Shown: piece after piece, positions 7,184 to 15,362 of the stretch
Position numbering within the stretch: position 1 is the stretch's first letter
How the letters are laid out: each line of letters starts with the position of its first letter
The notes under the pieces: generated by a model
Told to the model about the DNA's origin: nothing
What the model saw: the letters and a program-made list of their open reading frames with translations, nothing else
The model's database searches: none
NCBI GenBank assembly: GCA_964650405.1
Contig: CAZYTO010000070.1
Span: 1-20,942 of the forward strand
Length of the DNA: 20,942 nt
Direction: 5' to 3'
Origin: CAZYTO01 sp964650405
GTDB taxonomy: Bacteria > Acidobacteriota > Thermoanaerobaculia > Gp7-AA8
Translations under genes and position numbers: made by a program

Positions 7184-10100
7184 GTGACTCAGCGCCGCGC
7201 GGACCTCTACGCGCTCCTTATCCTTACCCTCATCGCCACCGCGCTCTTCGCCGACGTCCTGGCCGGCGTGAACGGGCTCTATATGCGCGATCTGACGCGC
7301 TACTACTACCCGGCCAAGCAGATCCTGCGCGACATCGTGCTGCACGGTGAGTTTCCCTACTGGAACCGCTGGTTCTCCGGCGGCCAGCCAATCGCCGCGA
7401 ACCCCGAGCACGAGGTCTTCTACCCGTTCACCTGGCTGATCCTCCTTCCCAGCTACGACCTCGGCTTCCGCCTGCTCATCCTCGTGCACGTGTACATCGG
7501 CCTCTATGCCATGTACGCCCTCCTGCGCTCGATGGCCATCCGCCCGTTTGCTGCGACCATCGGCGCCCTGACCTGGGGTATCGGCGGCGTCTATCTTTCG
7601 TATATCAACCTGCTGCCGATCCTCTTCTGCGCAGCGTGGCTGCCGGCCACCTGCCTCTTCGTGCGGCGCTTCCTGCTCCGCCCGAACGGACGCGATTTCG
7701 CCCTCGCTTCGCTCTTTCTCGGCTTGCAGTTCCTCGTCGGGGAGCCGACGACGGTGATGCAGACCGGCCTGTTGCTCGGCTTCTATGCCCTCTACCGCGG
7801 CTGGTATTCCGCCCCGCGCCTCTCGAAGATGATCAGCCGGGTGACCTGGGTCGGCATGATCTCCGTCTGCGGGTTGCTGGCCGGCGCAGCACAGATCCTG
7901 CCCGCACTGGATCACGTGCAGGAATCGGCCCGCTCCCGCCCCTTCGACTACAACCTGGTCAGGACCTGGAGCATGCCGTGGGCGAAGTTCGCGGAGCTCG
8001 TCTATCCGAACATCCTTGGTCACATCTCGATCAATCGTGTGATGTGGTACTGGGGGGGCGGGCTGTATCCCGGCATGGGCTCCCCTTTCCTCTTCAGCGT
8101 CTACAGCGGCCTGTTGTTCCTGGCCATAGCCGTCGGCAGCGTCTTCGCGCGGCCGCGAGGAGGCCGGCTGGTCCTCCTCCTCTTCGTCACTTCGTCCGTC
8201 TTCGCGCTGGGCGGCAACACACCGCTGCTCTGGTTTCTCTACCACCATGGCGTCTCCGCCATCCGCTATCCGGAGAAGTTCATGATGATGGGGGTCTTTG
8301 CAGGGATCGTTTTCGCTGCCCGGATGCTGGACCGCATCCTCGACGGCGACGAGGCGGCCCGGGAAGGCGCGCTCGGCTTCGCCGTGGCCGCGACCACGAT
8401 TGCAGCCGTCTTCGCCGTGCTGGCCTTCCTCCCCGCTTACTCGCGGCTCTTCATGAAGGTCTGGGGACAGACACCGAGCCCCGGCGCGAATCGGATGGTC
8501 GAGCTCTCGCGGATCGACTGGATCGTGGCCTCGATCCGCGGTGCCTTGCTCGTCGCCTTGCTGGCAACGATCCGCAGGTGCGGGATCGGAGAGCGGAAGG
8601 CGGATGGCAGCGCGCCGGCGGCGGCGAGCGGAGAAGCGAAGGAGGGCGAAGCCGATCCCACCACGCCGGGCCCCGGGCCGGAACCGCCCGCCGGCGGGAT
8701 TCAGGGCGCCGCAACCGTTGCCTTACCCAGCCACCCCCCTGGCCGCCGCCAGCTCGTCTGGATGGCGCTGGCCCTGCTCTATGTCGCCGCCGACCTTGGC
8801 TACACCACCTGGGAGTTGAATCCGCGCATGCCGCGGCGCTTCTTCGACTCCCCTCCCGTGGCGAAGACGCTGCGGCCGAACCATCAGGACTACCGCGTCT
8901 TTCACGAAGCCGACTGGTGGGGTCAGGAAGACGTGGCCAAGCAGTTCTTCTCCACCGGGGACGCCGTGTACTGGGTCGTAAGGAACGGCCTGTTCCCCAT
9001 GACTCCCGCCGGTTCGGGCGTGCAGACGGTCATCGAACGCGATTACGACAAGACCAGCCTTCTTCCTACCATCGATCTGATCGATTCGGTTTGGGACGTG
9101 AAGCGCAGCGGGCGCCGCGACTGGTACGAACCGTTTCTCGCCTTCTCGAACGCCTGGTACCACGCCGTCTACAGCGACTTCAAGGCCGAGAAAGGGCGCA
9201 ACAAGGGGAACTTCAAGGCCTCGAGGCCCGTCACCTTTCTGGAAGGAGCTCACTATCCGCGCTACTACTTTGCCGACCAGATGGTGACGATCACGGACCG
9301 CAAGGATTTCGTGGACAAACTCTCCAACCAGAACTTCAGCCGGGCAGTGGCTTTCGTGACCGGGCCGTCGTTCGTTCCGGCACGAGGCGTCGTGCATTCA
9401 TACCGGGAGACCAATAACAGCGCCGTCCTCGACGTCGAATCCTTCGGACAGGGATTCCTGGTCATGAGTGTGACTCCGCAAAAGTACTGGCGGCTCACTA
9501 TCGACGGCGGGCGTGCCACACCGGTCGTGACCAACATCGCCTACCAGGGCCTGGTCATCACCCCGGGAAGGCATCGTGTCGAGATGCAATACCGGAACGA
9601 GCTCGTGGTCATCGGTCTCGGGATCACGTTCGCCACGGCCGGCCTGCTGATCGTCATCTTCATCGTGGCTCATCGCCGTCACGCCGATGCCGTGCCCGAT
9701 GCATATGAAGAGACCGTCCACGTCGCCGCCGCCGAGACCGGAACGGACGCCAAGCCTGCGCATCCGAGCCTCCTGAAACGACCAGCGACACTCATCCTGG
9801 CCATCGTCGTCGCCGTCACTGTCGGCGGTCTGGTGGGATACAGCCTCTCCCTGAAGAAGGACATCGATTCACAGCTCTACATCCCCAGGCATACGAAGAT
9901 CACTCCGGAGATCACCCTCCTCCAGGAGTACGTGCGAATCGATACGTCGAACCCTCCGGGGAACGAGACGCGCGGCGCACGTTACCTGGCGGCAATCCTC
10001 GCCAGGAACGGCGTACCTGCGGAGATCATCGAATCCGCTCCCGGCCGCGGGAATGTCTATGCCCGTATCAAGGGAACGCAACCCGGTGAAGGACTGATGC

Positions 10101-11164
10101 TGCTGAGCCACATCGACGTCGTTCCCGCGCCTCCGGCGGGATGGACGCGACCGCCGTTCGCCGGCTCGATCTGGTACGACACGCTTTACGGCCGCGGCAC
10201 TCTCGACATGAAAGGCATTGGCATCTGCGAGCTGGCCGCCTTCCTCAACGTGGCCAGGACCCGCCAGCCTCCCCGGCGCGACATCGTCTTCCTGGCCGTG
10301 GCCGACGAGGAAGAAGGGGGACACCTCGGTACCGAATGGCTGCTCGCCCACCGTCCCGACATCTTCGCCGGCGTCCGTTATGCCATGAACGAAGGCGGCA
10401 TCACCGAGACACAGCAAGAGCGGATCAGCTACGTCGGCATCGAGGTGGGAACCAAACTGCACGTGAGCGTACGTCTTCGCGCCCGTGACCGCGCCACCAT
10501 GGAAAGTGTGCGCATCGCTCTGGAGCCCTACGTCACCCCTCACGATCCCGACCGCATCCTTCCTGAGGTGCGCCTTTACCTTCATGCCATCGCACCGTTG
10601 CGGAGGGAGGAGGGTCCGCGGCTCGACGACATCGACGCCACCATTGCCAAGGGAAAGTTCTGGCTCATGAACCGTCCCTACCACGAGCTGATGCAGAACA
10701 TCCTCTTGCTGGATGGAATCCGCGAAGACGATCGCGGTGCGACCCTGCACGTCGAGCTCTTCAATCTTCCGGACGAGAGTCCCGACGCCCGCGTGGATTG
10801 GCTGCGGTCGACGATCTCGCCTCTCGGCGGGCATGTCGACGCGGTCCTCTCCAAATTCGGCCCTGCACCGTTCAGCCCCCTCGACTCTCCGTTCTACCGG
10901 CTCCTCGGCCGCGAGGCACGGCGGCAACTCGGCGATGTCCGCGTCGGACCTGAGGTTCTGGCCGTCTCCAACAATGACTCGCGCTACCTGCGCGCCCATG
11001 GGATCGCCGGCTACGGGATCTGGCCGTTCCCGGTCAACTTTTACCAGACGCTCGGCATTCACGGGATCGACGAGCGTATCCGGCTCGATTGGTTCCAGAA
11101 GGGGATCGCCCTCACGCGGGGCGTCGTGAGGGCCTGGGCTTTCGAGCTTCAGCCGGGAGACTGA
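7184..11164 (+). CDS. YfhO-like membrane protein fused to an M20 metallopeptidase
   Basis: The ORF is 1326 residues with no internal stop. Residues 1-831 are a YfhO-like region: many helices, RYYYPAKQIL, EFPYWNRWFSGGQP, a Pro/Ala/Gly-rich loop at about 460-524, a soluble part, and a last helix at 808-831. A charged linker and a second anchor helix (867-888) follow. Residues 905-1326 are an M20 peptidase: SHIDVVP with His976 and Asp978, GRGTLDMKG with Asp1008, ADEEEGG with Glu1042 (base) and Glu1043 (metal), NEGG with Glu1070, and LGIHGIDERI with His1293. All metal and catalytic residues appear intact. Positive residues flank the linker, so the peptidase probably faces the periplasm. The GTG start is supported by TATAAT just upstream. 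The YfhO part alone would suggest glycan transfer; the fused peptidase is unexpected. An internal GTG start near 9690 is possible. Confidence 0.88.
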   Translation: MTQRRADLYALLILTLIATALFADVLAGVNGLYMRDLTRYYYPAKQILRDIVLHGEFPYWNRWFSGGQPIAANPEHEVFYPFTWLILLPSYDLGFRLLILVHVYIGLYAMYALLRSMAIRPFAATIGALTWGIGGVYLSYINLLPILFCAAWLPATCLFVRRFLLRPNGRDFALASLFLGLQFLVGEPTTVMQTGLLLGFYALYRGWYSAPRLSKMISRVTWVGMISVCGLLAGAAQILPALDHVQESARSRPFDYNLVRTWSMPWAKFAELVYPNILGHISINRVMWYWGGGLYPGMGSPFLFSVYSGLLFLAIAVGSVFARPRGGRLVLLLFVTSSVFALGGNTPLLWFLYHHGVSAIRYPEKFMMMGVFAGIVFAARMLDRILDGDEAAREGALGFAVAATTIAAVFAVLAFLPAYSRLFMKVWGQTPSPGANRMVELSRIDWIVASIRGALLVALLATIRRCGIGERKADGSAPAAASGEAKEGEADPTTPGPGPEPPAGGIQGAATVALPSHPPGRRQLVWMALALLYVAADLGYTTWELNPRMPRRFFDSPPVAKTLRPNHQDYRVFHEADWWGQEDVAKQFFSTGDAVYWVVRNGLFPMTPAGSGVQTVIERDYDKTSLLPTIDLIDSVWDVKRSGRRDWYEPFLAFSNAWYHAVYSDFKAEKGRNKGNFKASRPVTFLEGAHYPRYYFADQMVTITDRKDFVDKLSNQNFSRAVAFVTGPSFVPARGVVHSYRETNNSAVLDVESFGQGFLVMSVTPQKYWRLTIDGGRATPVVTNIAYQGLVITPGRHRVEMQYRNELVVIGLGITFATAGLLIVIFIVAHRRHADAVPDAYEETVHVAAAETGTDAKPAHPSLLKRPATLILAIVVAVTVGGLVGYSLSLKKDIDSQLYIPRHTKITPEITLLQEYVRIDTSNPPGNETRGARYLAAILARNGVPAEIIESAPGRGNVYARIKGTQPGEGLMLLSHIDVVPAPPAGWTRPPFAGSIWYDTLYGRGTLDMKGIGICELAAFLNVARTRQPPRRDIVFLAVADEEEGGHLGTEWLLAHRPDIFAGVRYAMNEGGITETQQERISYVGIEVGTKLHVSVRLRARDRATMESVRIALEPYVTPHDPDRILPEVRLYLHAIAPLRREEGPRLDDIDATIAKGKFWLMNRPYHELMQNILLLDGIREDDRGATLHVELFNLPDESPDARVDWLRSTISPLGGHVDAVLSKFGPAPFSPLDSPFYRLLGREARRQLGDVRVGPEVLAVSNNDSRYLRAHGIAGYGIWPFPVNFYQTLGIHGIDERIRLDWFQKGIALTRGVVRAWAFELQPGD

Positions 11165-11281
11165 CATCTATTGTCAGCGCTTTCGTCCGAAATTCGTCAG
11201 AGAACCATGATCGCTTGTTGACCCAACTATCTCAAACCATTGATTCGCAATGGTATAGCGGAGTCAAAAAATCGCAATCGA

Positions 11282-11297
11282 TGGTACATGCCTTGCC
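11282..11297 (+). promoter_or_regulatory. Sigma-54 (-24/-12) promoter of the pilin gene
   Basis: TGGTACATGCCTTGCC matches the TGGCAC-N5-TTGC layout, with the invariant GG at 11283-11284 and GC at 11295-11296 separated by exactly 10 bases. The predicted start near 11308 leaves a short leader containing AAGGAGG at 11313-11319. The 117 bases upstream are unusually AT-rich for this window and could hold an enhancer-binding site. A TTGACC at 11218-11223 has no properly spaced -10. Confidence 0.7.
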
Positions 11298-11323
11298 TTT
11301 AGCCAGCTCGACAAGGAGGATTC

Positions 11324-11806
11324 ATGACCAGGAAGCAGAAAGGTTTCACCCTCATCGAGCTGCTGATCGTCGTCGCGATCATCGGTATTCTCGCGGCCAT
11401 CGCCATTCCAAACCTGCTCACCGCCATGCAGCGGTCGAAGCAGAAGCGGACCATGGCCGACATACGCACCATCGCTACGGCGTGGGAGGCGCGTGCCACC
11501 GATGTGAACCGCTACAACGCGGCCGGCGGCTTTGTCTCCGTTTCTTTCGACAATCTCAACACCTACCTCACCCCGACGTACGTCAAGAAGCTTCCGGCAA
11601 ACGACGCCTGGAACACCCCGTACCTCTACGAGGCGAGCGTGGCCTGGGGCAACGCCACCGCCGCGCAGGAGTACCGGATCACCTCGTACGGCAAGGACCA
11701 GGTCTCTGAGGCCTCGCAACGCGGCGGCGCCACGACCAACTTCGACTGCGACATCGTCTACTCGAACGGTGCCTTCGTTCAGTACGCCGAGGGCGTCCAG
11801 CAGTAA
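11324..11806 (+). CDS. Type IV pilin / GspG-like pseudopilin
   Basis: The 160-residue protein has a short basic leader MTRKQKG, then FTLIELLIVVAIIGILAAIA. This is a class III signal peptide, cut by prepilin peptidase after Gly7, with Glu at +5 of the mature protein. The globular part, with NDAWNTPYLYEAS and YRITSYGKDQ, resembles the GspG-type fold (DPWGNPY and YGADG in classic members). It may form a type IV pilus or a type II secretion pseudopilus. The start has a strong AAGGAGG 4 bases upstream. It is monocistronic: a sigma-54 type promoter in front and a strong terminator behind. A pilT-family gene lies nearby on the other strand. Confidence 0.92.
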   Translation: MTRKQKGFTLIELLIVVAIIGILAAIAIPNLLTAMQRSKQKRTMADIRTIATAWEARATDVNRYNAAGGFVSVSFDNLNTYLTPTYVKKLPANDAWNTPYLYEASVAWGNATAAQEYRITSYGKDQVSEASQRGGATTNFDCDIVYSNGAFVQYAEGVQQ

Positions 11807-11837
11807 CAGTACCGCCGCACTCCTTGTCAGCCGTTTG

Positions 11838-11867
11838 AAAAGGGTGCCTCAGGGCGCCCTTTTCGTT
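11838..11867. terminator. Bidirectional intrinsic terminator
   Basis: AAAAGGGTGCC (11838-11848), loop TCAG, then GGCGCCCTTTT (11853-11863) form an 11-bp stem with one G-U pair. CGTTTT follows on the plus side. The A-rich 5' arm gives a T-tail on the minus strand too. It lies between the stops of the convergent pilin and zinc-ribbon genes. Confidence 0.9.
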
Positions 11868-11868
11868 T

Positions 11869-12501
11869 TCAGGAGGCCTGGGTGGCAGTTCGCGTCACCA
11901 ACGTGACCGCGGCGTAGAGCCGCTCGTGGTAGCCCCACGCCTCTTTGAAGATTTGCGGGAAGGCCCCCAGGTCCTTGTGCGCGACGACGAGGTTCACACC
12001 GTAGAGAAACGCGGCATTGCCGTCGAGCGTCCGGAGGCTGTCCGAGAAGAGGATATAGAACGCCTTCCGCCGGTCGACGGGGGTGACCGAGACGATCGGC
12101 GCCATGGCCTCCAGGGGCGGCGGCGTGATCTGCGCCGGGTTGAGCATCACGACCGGAGGGAACTCCTGGTTGAAGTACTCCCGCGCCTCGGCCGCCGTGG
12201 CCAGGTACACGGGGACATGTCCGATCAGCTTCGCGGCGTGCCGGATACCGGGATGGTCGGCACCAACGAGCAGCGCCTTCGCGCCGAAGCCTTCGTGCTC
12301 CTCTTCCTGCTTGTGCGCCTCTGCCGCGGACGCCGGCGGCCGGGCAGGGACAGCAGCAGCTCTGCCCCCCTCCGGATGGCGGCGATCGACGGTCAATTGG
12401 GTCTTGCAGGCTGGGCAGGGGAAGGATACCTCCCGGTCGGCGGGGAGCTTCGTCTCGTCGATGGAAAGCGGCTTCTGGCAATTCGTGCAGACGATTTTCA
12501 T
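11869..12501 (-). CDS. Zinc-ribbon protein with a receiver-like C-terminal domain
   Basis: The 210-residue protein starts MKIVCTNCQKPLSIDE. Cys5, Cys8, Cys29 and Cys32 form a CxxC-N20-CxxC zinc ribbon of the MJ0042 kind. After an Ala/Pro/Glu-rich linker comes a domain beginning ALLVGADHPGIRHAAKLIG and continuing AAEAREYFNQEFPPVVMLNP. Its alternating strand and helix pattern recalls a response-regulator receiver, but the acidic pocket and phosphorylatable Asp are not clear. I infer a regulatory or scaffold role; the function is unknown. The gene lies 58 bases downstream of pilT on the same strand, with a heptamer repeat directly before its ATG and no Shine-Dalgarno. It may be the second gene of a pilT operon. 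Confidence 0.75.
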   Translation of the reverse strand: MKIVCTNCQKPLSIDETKLPADREVSFPCPACKTQLTVDRRHPEGGRAAAVPARPPASAAEAHKQEEEHEGFGAKALLVGADHPGIRHAAKLIGHVPVYLATAAEAREYFNQEFPPVVMLNPAQITPPPLEAMAPIVSVTPVDRRKAFYILFSDSLRTLDGNAAFLYGVNLVVAHKDLGAFPQIFKEAWGYHERLYAAVTLVTRTATQAS

Positions 12502-12535
12502 TCGCTGTTCACTGTTCGCTGGTCGCGGTTCGCTG
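12501..12535. repeat. Heptanucleotide repeat array before the zinc-ribbon gene
   Basis: Five consecutive units, TTCGCTG, TTCACTG, TTCGCTG, GTCGCGG, TTCGCTG, run with a strict period of 7. The array abuts the start codon of the minus-strand zinc-ribbon gene and fills most of the gap to pilT. The unit is related to the TCGCTGA arrays at 2401 and 17345. Confidence 0.65.
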
Positions 12536-12559
12536 CGGTTCGATCCGCTGACAGCGTAT

Positions 12560-13705
12560 TCACTCCAACATGGACAGCATCGAGCCCTCGGCTTCGGGCT
12601 CCTGCTGGGTCTGATTGTCGTCGGTGAGACGTAGGGCGAGGTTGGTCGGATTCGTGGCATAGGCGAGCGCGACCTCCTTCGAGATCGTCCGCGTCAGCCA
12701 AAGCTTCTCCAACTCGTCATCGAAGGTCTGCATGCCGTCGACCGAACCGTCGTGCATGGCGTCGGTGAGCGAGCGGCCCTCGCTCTCGCCCTTGAGCACG
12801 TAGTCGCGCGTGCGCATGGTCGACTTCAACACCTCCAGGACGGCCACGCGCCCCCCTCCGACCTTCGGCAGGAGGCGCTGGGAGATGACGTACCGGAAGG
12901 ACTGGGAGAAGCGCGTTCGGATCTGCGGCTCCTGGTCCTTCGGAAAGACGCCGACGATCCGGTCGATGGTCTTGGCCGCATCGATCGTGTGCAGCGTCGA
13001 GAGCACCAGGTGGCCCGTCTCGGCCGCCTCCATGGCGATCTCGATCGTCTCCACGTCGCGCATCTCGCCGATCAGGATGACTTTGGGCGCCTGGCGAAGG
13101 GCCGCGCGAAGCGCCAGGGAGAACGTCTTGGTGTCGCTTCCGACCTCGCGCTGGTTGACGGTCGACTTGACGTGCCGGTGCATGTATTCGACCGGGTCCT
13201 CGATGGTGATGATGTGATAGGCGTAGTCGTGGTTGATCTGGTTGATGATGGCGGCCAGGGTCGTGGACTTGCCGGATCCGGTTGGTCCGGTGACGAGGAC
13301 GATGCCGTTCTTGAGCTTACCGACGTTGTGCAGCTCGGCCGGCATCTTGAGTTTTTCCAGCGTCGGAATCCCCTCGGGAATGACGCGCAACACGATCGCG
13401 TACGTGCCGCGCTGGGAGAAGACGTTCACCCGGAAGCGTGTCTTCTGCGGGATCGAGTACGAAAGGTCGACCGAGCCGTTCTGCATCAGGATCCGGGTCA
13501 GATCGCGGTCGCTTCGCAGCATGTGCATGGCGATCATCTCCGTCTGGTACGGCGTGAGCCGCGGCAGTCCGGGGAAGTTGACCGGAACGAGCACCCCGTC
13601 GATCTCCACCTGGGGTTGCCGCCCCACGGAGAAATTGAGATCGGACACACGATCCGACATCTTCAGCATCGCCTCGAGGATGGCGTCCAGATTGAAGTTC
13701 TTCAT
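12560..13705 (-). CDS. pilT: PilT/PilU-family pilus retraction ATPase
   Basis: The 381-residue cytoplasmic hexameric ATPase powers retraction of type IV pili. The N-terminal domain (1-120) precedes the Walker A motif GPTGSGKST (140-148). The Asp box is IITIEDPVEY (165-174), Walker B is VILIGEMRD (209-217), and the His box is GHLVLSTLHT (231-240). ISQRLLP follows at 274-280. The usual PilT C-terminal AIRNLI motif is replaced by TMRTRDYVLKG, while DGMQTFDDEL is kept, so this may be a PilU-like or accessory paralogue. The start has AAGGGG 4 bases upstream. A TACAAT hexamer at 13730-13735 gives a leader of about 17 bases. It is divergent from ruvX. Confidence 0.92.
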   Translation of the reverse strand: MKNFNLDAILEAMLKMSDRVSDLNFSVGRQPQVEIDGVLVPVNFPGLPRLTPYQTEMIAMHMLRSDRDLTRILMQNGSVDLSYSIPQKTRFRVNVFSQRGTYAIVLRVIPEGIPTLEKLKMPAELHNVGKLKNGIVLVTGPTGSGKSTTLAAIINQINHDYAYHIITIEDPVEYMHRHVKSTVNQREVGSDTKTFSLALRAALRQAPKVILIGEMRDVETIEIAMEAAETGHLVLSTLHTIDAAKTIDRIVGVFPKDQEPQIRTRFSQSFRYVISQRLLPKVGGGRVAVLEVLKSTMRTRDYVLKGESEGRSLTDAMHDGSVDGMQTFDDELEKLWLTRTISKEVALAYATNPTNLALRLTDDNQTQQEPEAEGSMLSMLE

Positions 13706-13729
13706 GAATCCCCTTCGTGGGTTGCGGAC

Positions 13730-13735
13730 ATTGTA
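13730..13735 (-). promoter_or_regulatory. -10 hexamer TACAAT for pilT
   Basis: The minus strand reads TACAAT 24 bases before the pilT ATG, followed by AAGGGG and ATTC before the start. No good -35 is apparent. The 150-base divergent spacer holds this and the ruvX -10 and nothing else that I can see. Confidence 0.45.
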
Positions 13736-13844
13736 AAGCCGCCTGCGGGCGCGTGCATGAGACGGGACGGAAGAAGACGGGAGAGGAGGAGCATCGGTCC
13801 GAAACGGTGAGAGCCTCTTCGATGATTCCGCCCTTCTTCGCCCT

Positions 13845-13850
13845 TACAAT
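13845..13850 (+). promoter_or_regulatory. -10 hexamer TACAAT of leaderless ruvX
   Basis: TACAAT ends 8 bases before the GTG at 13859, the same spacing as TATAAT before the YfhO-M20 gene. CCCGTTGC between them has no ribosome-binding site. The geometry supports GTG 13859 over the ATG at 13868. Confidence 0.55.
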
Positions 13851-13858
13851 CCCGTTGC

Positions 13859-14257
13859 GTGACGATCATGGCCATCGACTACGGCGGGAAACGCATCGGT
13901 GTGGCTGTCAGCGACTCCGGCCTCGTGGCAATGCCTCATTCGATCGTCCGTAACGAGGGAGACGTGGTCGGGAAACTGGCCAGCCTGGCCGGCGAGCTCG
14001 GTGCCGACACGATCGTCCTCGGCGTTCCCCGGCGCAGCCTCTCGAACGCCGGCGAGCGAAAGTTCGAAGAGCTCGCCGAACACCTGGGCCGGAAGACGGG
14101 CAAGACCGTGGTGCTCTGGGACGAGACGCTCACGACGGCCGAGGCCTCGGACCGGCTTCGCGCAGCGGGCCGCAGCCGGCGTGACGCGCAACGCGAGGTC
14201 GACATGCACGCCGCCGCGGTCATCCTCCAGTCCTACCTCGACAGGAGGCGGTCATAG
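13859..14257 (+). CDS. ruvX: YqgF/RuvX-family nuclease (putative pre-16S rRNA nuclease)
   Basis: The 132-residue protein has the RNase H-like fold of the YqgF family. IMAIDYGGKRIGVAVSD (3-19) carries the first catalytic Asp at 6. TIVLGVPRRSLSN replaces the common VVGLP segment, and LWDETLTTAEA (86-96) has the conserved acidic residues near strand 4. The C-terminal VDMHAAAVILQSYLD gives the last Asp. Family members process the 16S rRNA 5' end or act on Holliday junctions. The next gene, mltG, has its Shine-Dalgarno inside the ruvX end and its probable ATA start overlapping the TAG stop. Confidence 0.93.
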   Translation: MTIMAIDYGGKRIGVAVSDSGLVAMPHSIVRNEGDVVGKLASLAGELGADTIVLGVPRRSLSNAGERKFEELAEHLGRKTGKTVVLWDETLTTAEASDRLRAAGRSRRDAQREVDMHAAAVILQSYLDRRRS

Positions 14258-15321
14258 CCCGCCGCCCGTCGCGCCCGCGCGGGGGCTGCCGCAAGTACCT
14301 GCAGTCGCTCTTCACGGTGACCTTCTTCGGCATCCTTCTCATGCTCGGCGGAACGTGGTTCATGTGGCGCGCCCTGACCACGCCGTTCAAAGGCTACCCC
14401 GAGGCAGTCCGCGACGTCGAAGTACGCCGCGGCGTCAAGACCTCGGCCATCATCCGCCACCTCCAGCTGCAGGGAATCGTACGCGACGCCTACATCCCGC
14501 TCGTCTATCTCAAGCTCGTCCGGCGCAACGATTCGCTCAAGGCGGGCGTCTACGAATTCGACAAGCCCCTGTCCGCGGCGGAAGTGCTCGACAAACTGGT
14601 CCGGGGCGACGTGATCCTTCGGACCGTCACCGTCCGCGAAGGCCTCGATCGCTTCGCCGTGGGGCGGCTGTTTGTCGCCGAGGGCTTCGGGAAGCCCGCG
14701 GTGTGGGACAAGCTCACCGCCGATCCCGAGTCCGTGCGCGACATCGACCCCGATGCGCAGTCTCTCGAGGGGTATCTCTTTCCCGACACCTACAAGTTCA
14801 ATCCGGGCACGCAACCGGCCCTGATCGTCAAGGCCATGACCGCCGGCTTCCGGAAACACTTCGCCGCTGAAGAACCCTTCATTACCACCGGACTCTCCCT
14901 GCACGAAACGGCCACGCTGGCCTCCATCGTCGAGACGGAGGCAAAACTGGAGACGGAGCGTCCGCTGGTCGCGTCGGTCTACCTCAACCGTCTCCACCGC
15001 CAGATGCTCCTGGGCTGCGACCCCACCGTCATCTACGCGCTCAAGCTGGCCGGGCGATGGGACGGCAACATCCACAAGGCCGACCTTTCCATCGACTCGC
15101 CGTACAACACCTACCGCTATCACGGTCTCCCCCCCGGTCCCATCGCCAACGCCGGGCTGGCCTCCCTGCACGCCGCCGCCGCGCCGGCGAAGACGGACTA
15201 CCTCTACTTCGTGGCGCGCCACGACGGGTCGCATGCCTTCTCCACGAATCTCGAAGAGCACAATCGGAACGTGCAACGCTTCCAGGTGCAGTGGTACCGG
15301 GATCAGAGGGCGGGACGCTAG
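14254..15321 (+). CDS. mltG: Endolytic murein transglycosylase MltG (YceG family)
   Basis: MltG cuts nascent glycan strands at the membrane and limits their length. A basic N-terminus (ARRPSRPRGGCRK) precedes one helix, FFGILLMLGGTWFMWRAL, then a LysM-like part (RDVEVRRGV to VYEFDKPLS). The catalytic YceG domain follows, with LEGYLFPDTYKF, TLASIVETEAKLE (catalytic Glu227, numbering from 14254), LGCDPTVIYAL and YNTYRYHGLPPGPIANAG. The first canonical start codon is GTG at 14317, which would remove the basic region. AGGAGG at 14243-14248 is instead 5 bases before an ATA at 14254, and no ATG, GTG or TTG lies in the open frame upstream. I therefore take ATA as the probable start, with GTG 14317 as the alternative. 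Confidence 0.9.
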   Translation: MARRPSRPRGGCRKYLQSLFTVTFFGILLMLGGTWFMWRALTTPFKGYPEAVRDVEVRRGVKTSAIIRHLQLQGIVRDAYIPLVYLKLVRRNDSLKAGVYEFDKPLSAAEVLDKLVRGDVILRTVTVREGLDRFAVGRLFVAEGFGKPAVWDKLTADPESVRDIDPDAQSLEGYLFPDTYKFNPGTQPALIVKAMTAGFRKHFAAEEPFITTGLSLHETATLASIVETEAKLETERPLVASVYLNRLHRQMLLGCDPTVIYALKLAGRWDGNIHKADLSIDSPYNTYRYHGLPPGPIANAGLASLHAAAAPAKTDYLYFVARHDGSHAFSTNLEEHNRNVQRFQVQWYRDQRAGR

Positions 15322-15362
15322 CTGCCGGAAGGCGGCCTTCCACTCCTCCCGCCTGCCGCTCG

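Noticed and set aside
11218..11259. Sigma-70 promoter (TTGACC with TATAGC) before the pilin
   Set aside because: The spacing between the hexamers is about 30 bases, too long for sigma-70. The -24/-12 motif closer to the gene fits better.
15322..15362. Terminator after mltG (GGAAGGCGGCCTTCC)
   Set aside because: The stem is only about 5 bp once a loop is allowed, and no T-run follows, so it was not listed.
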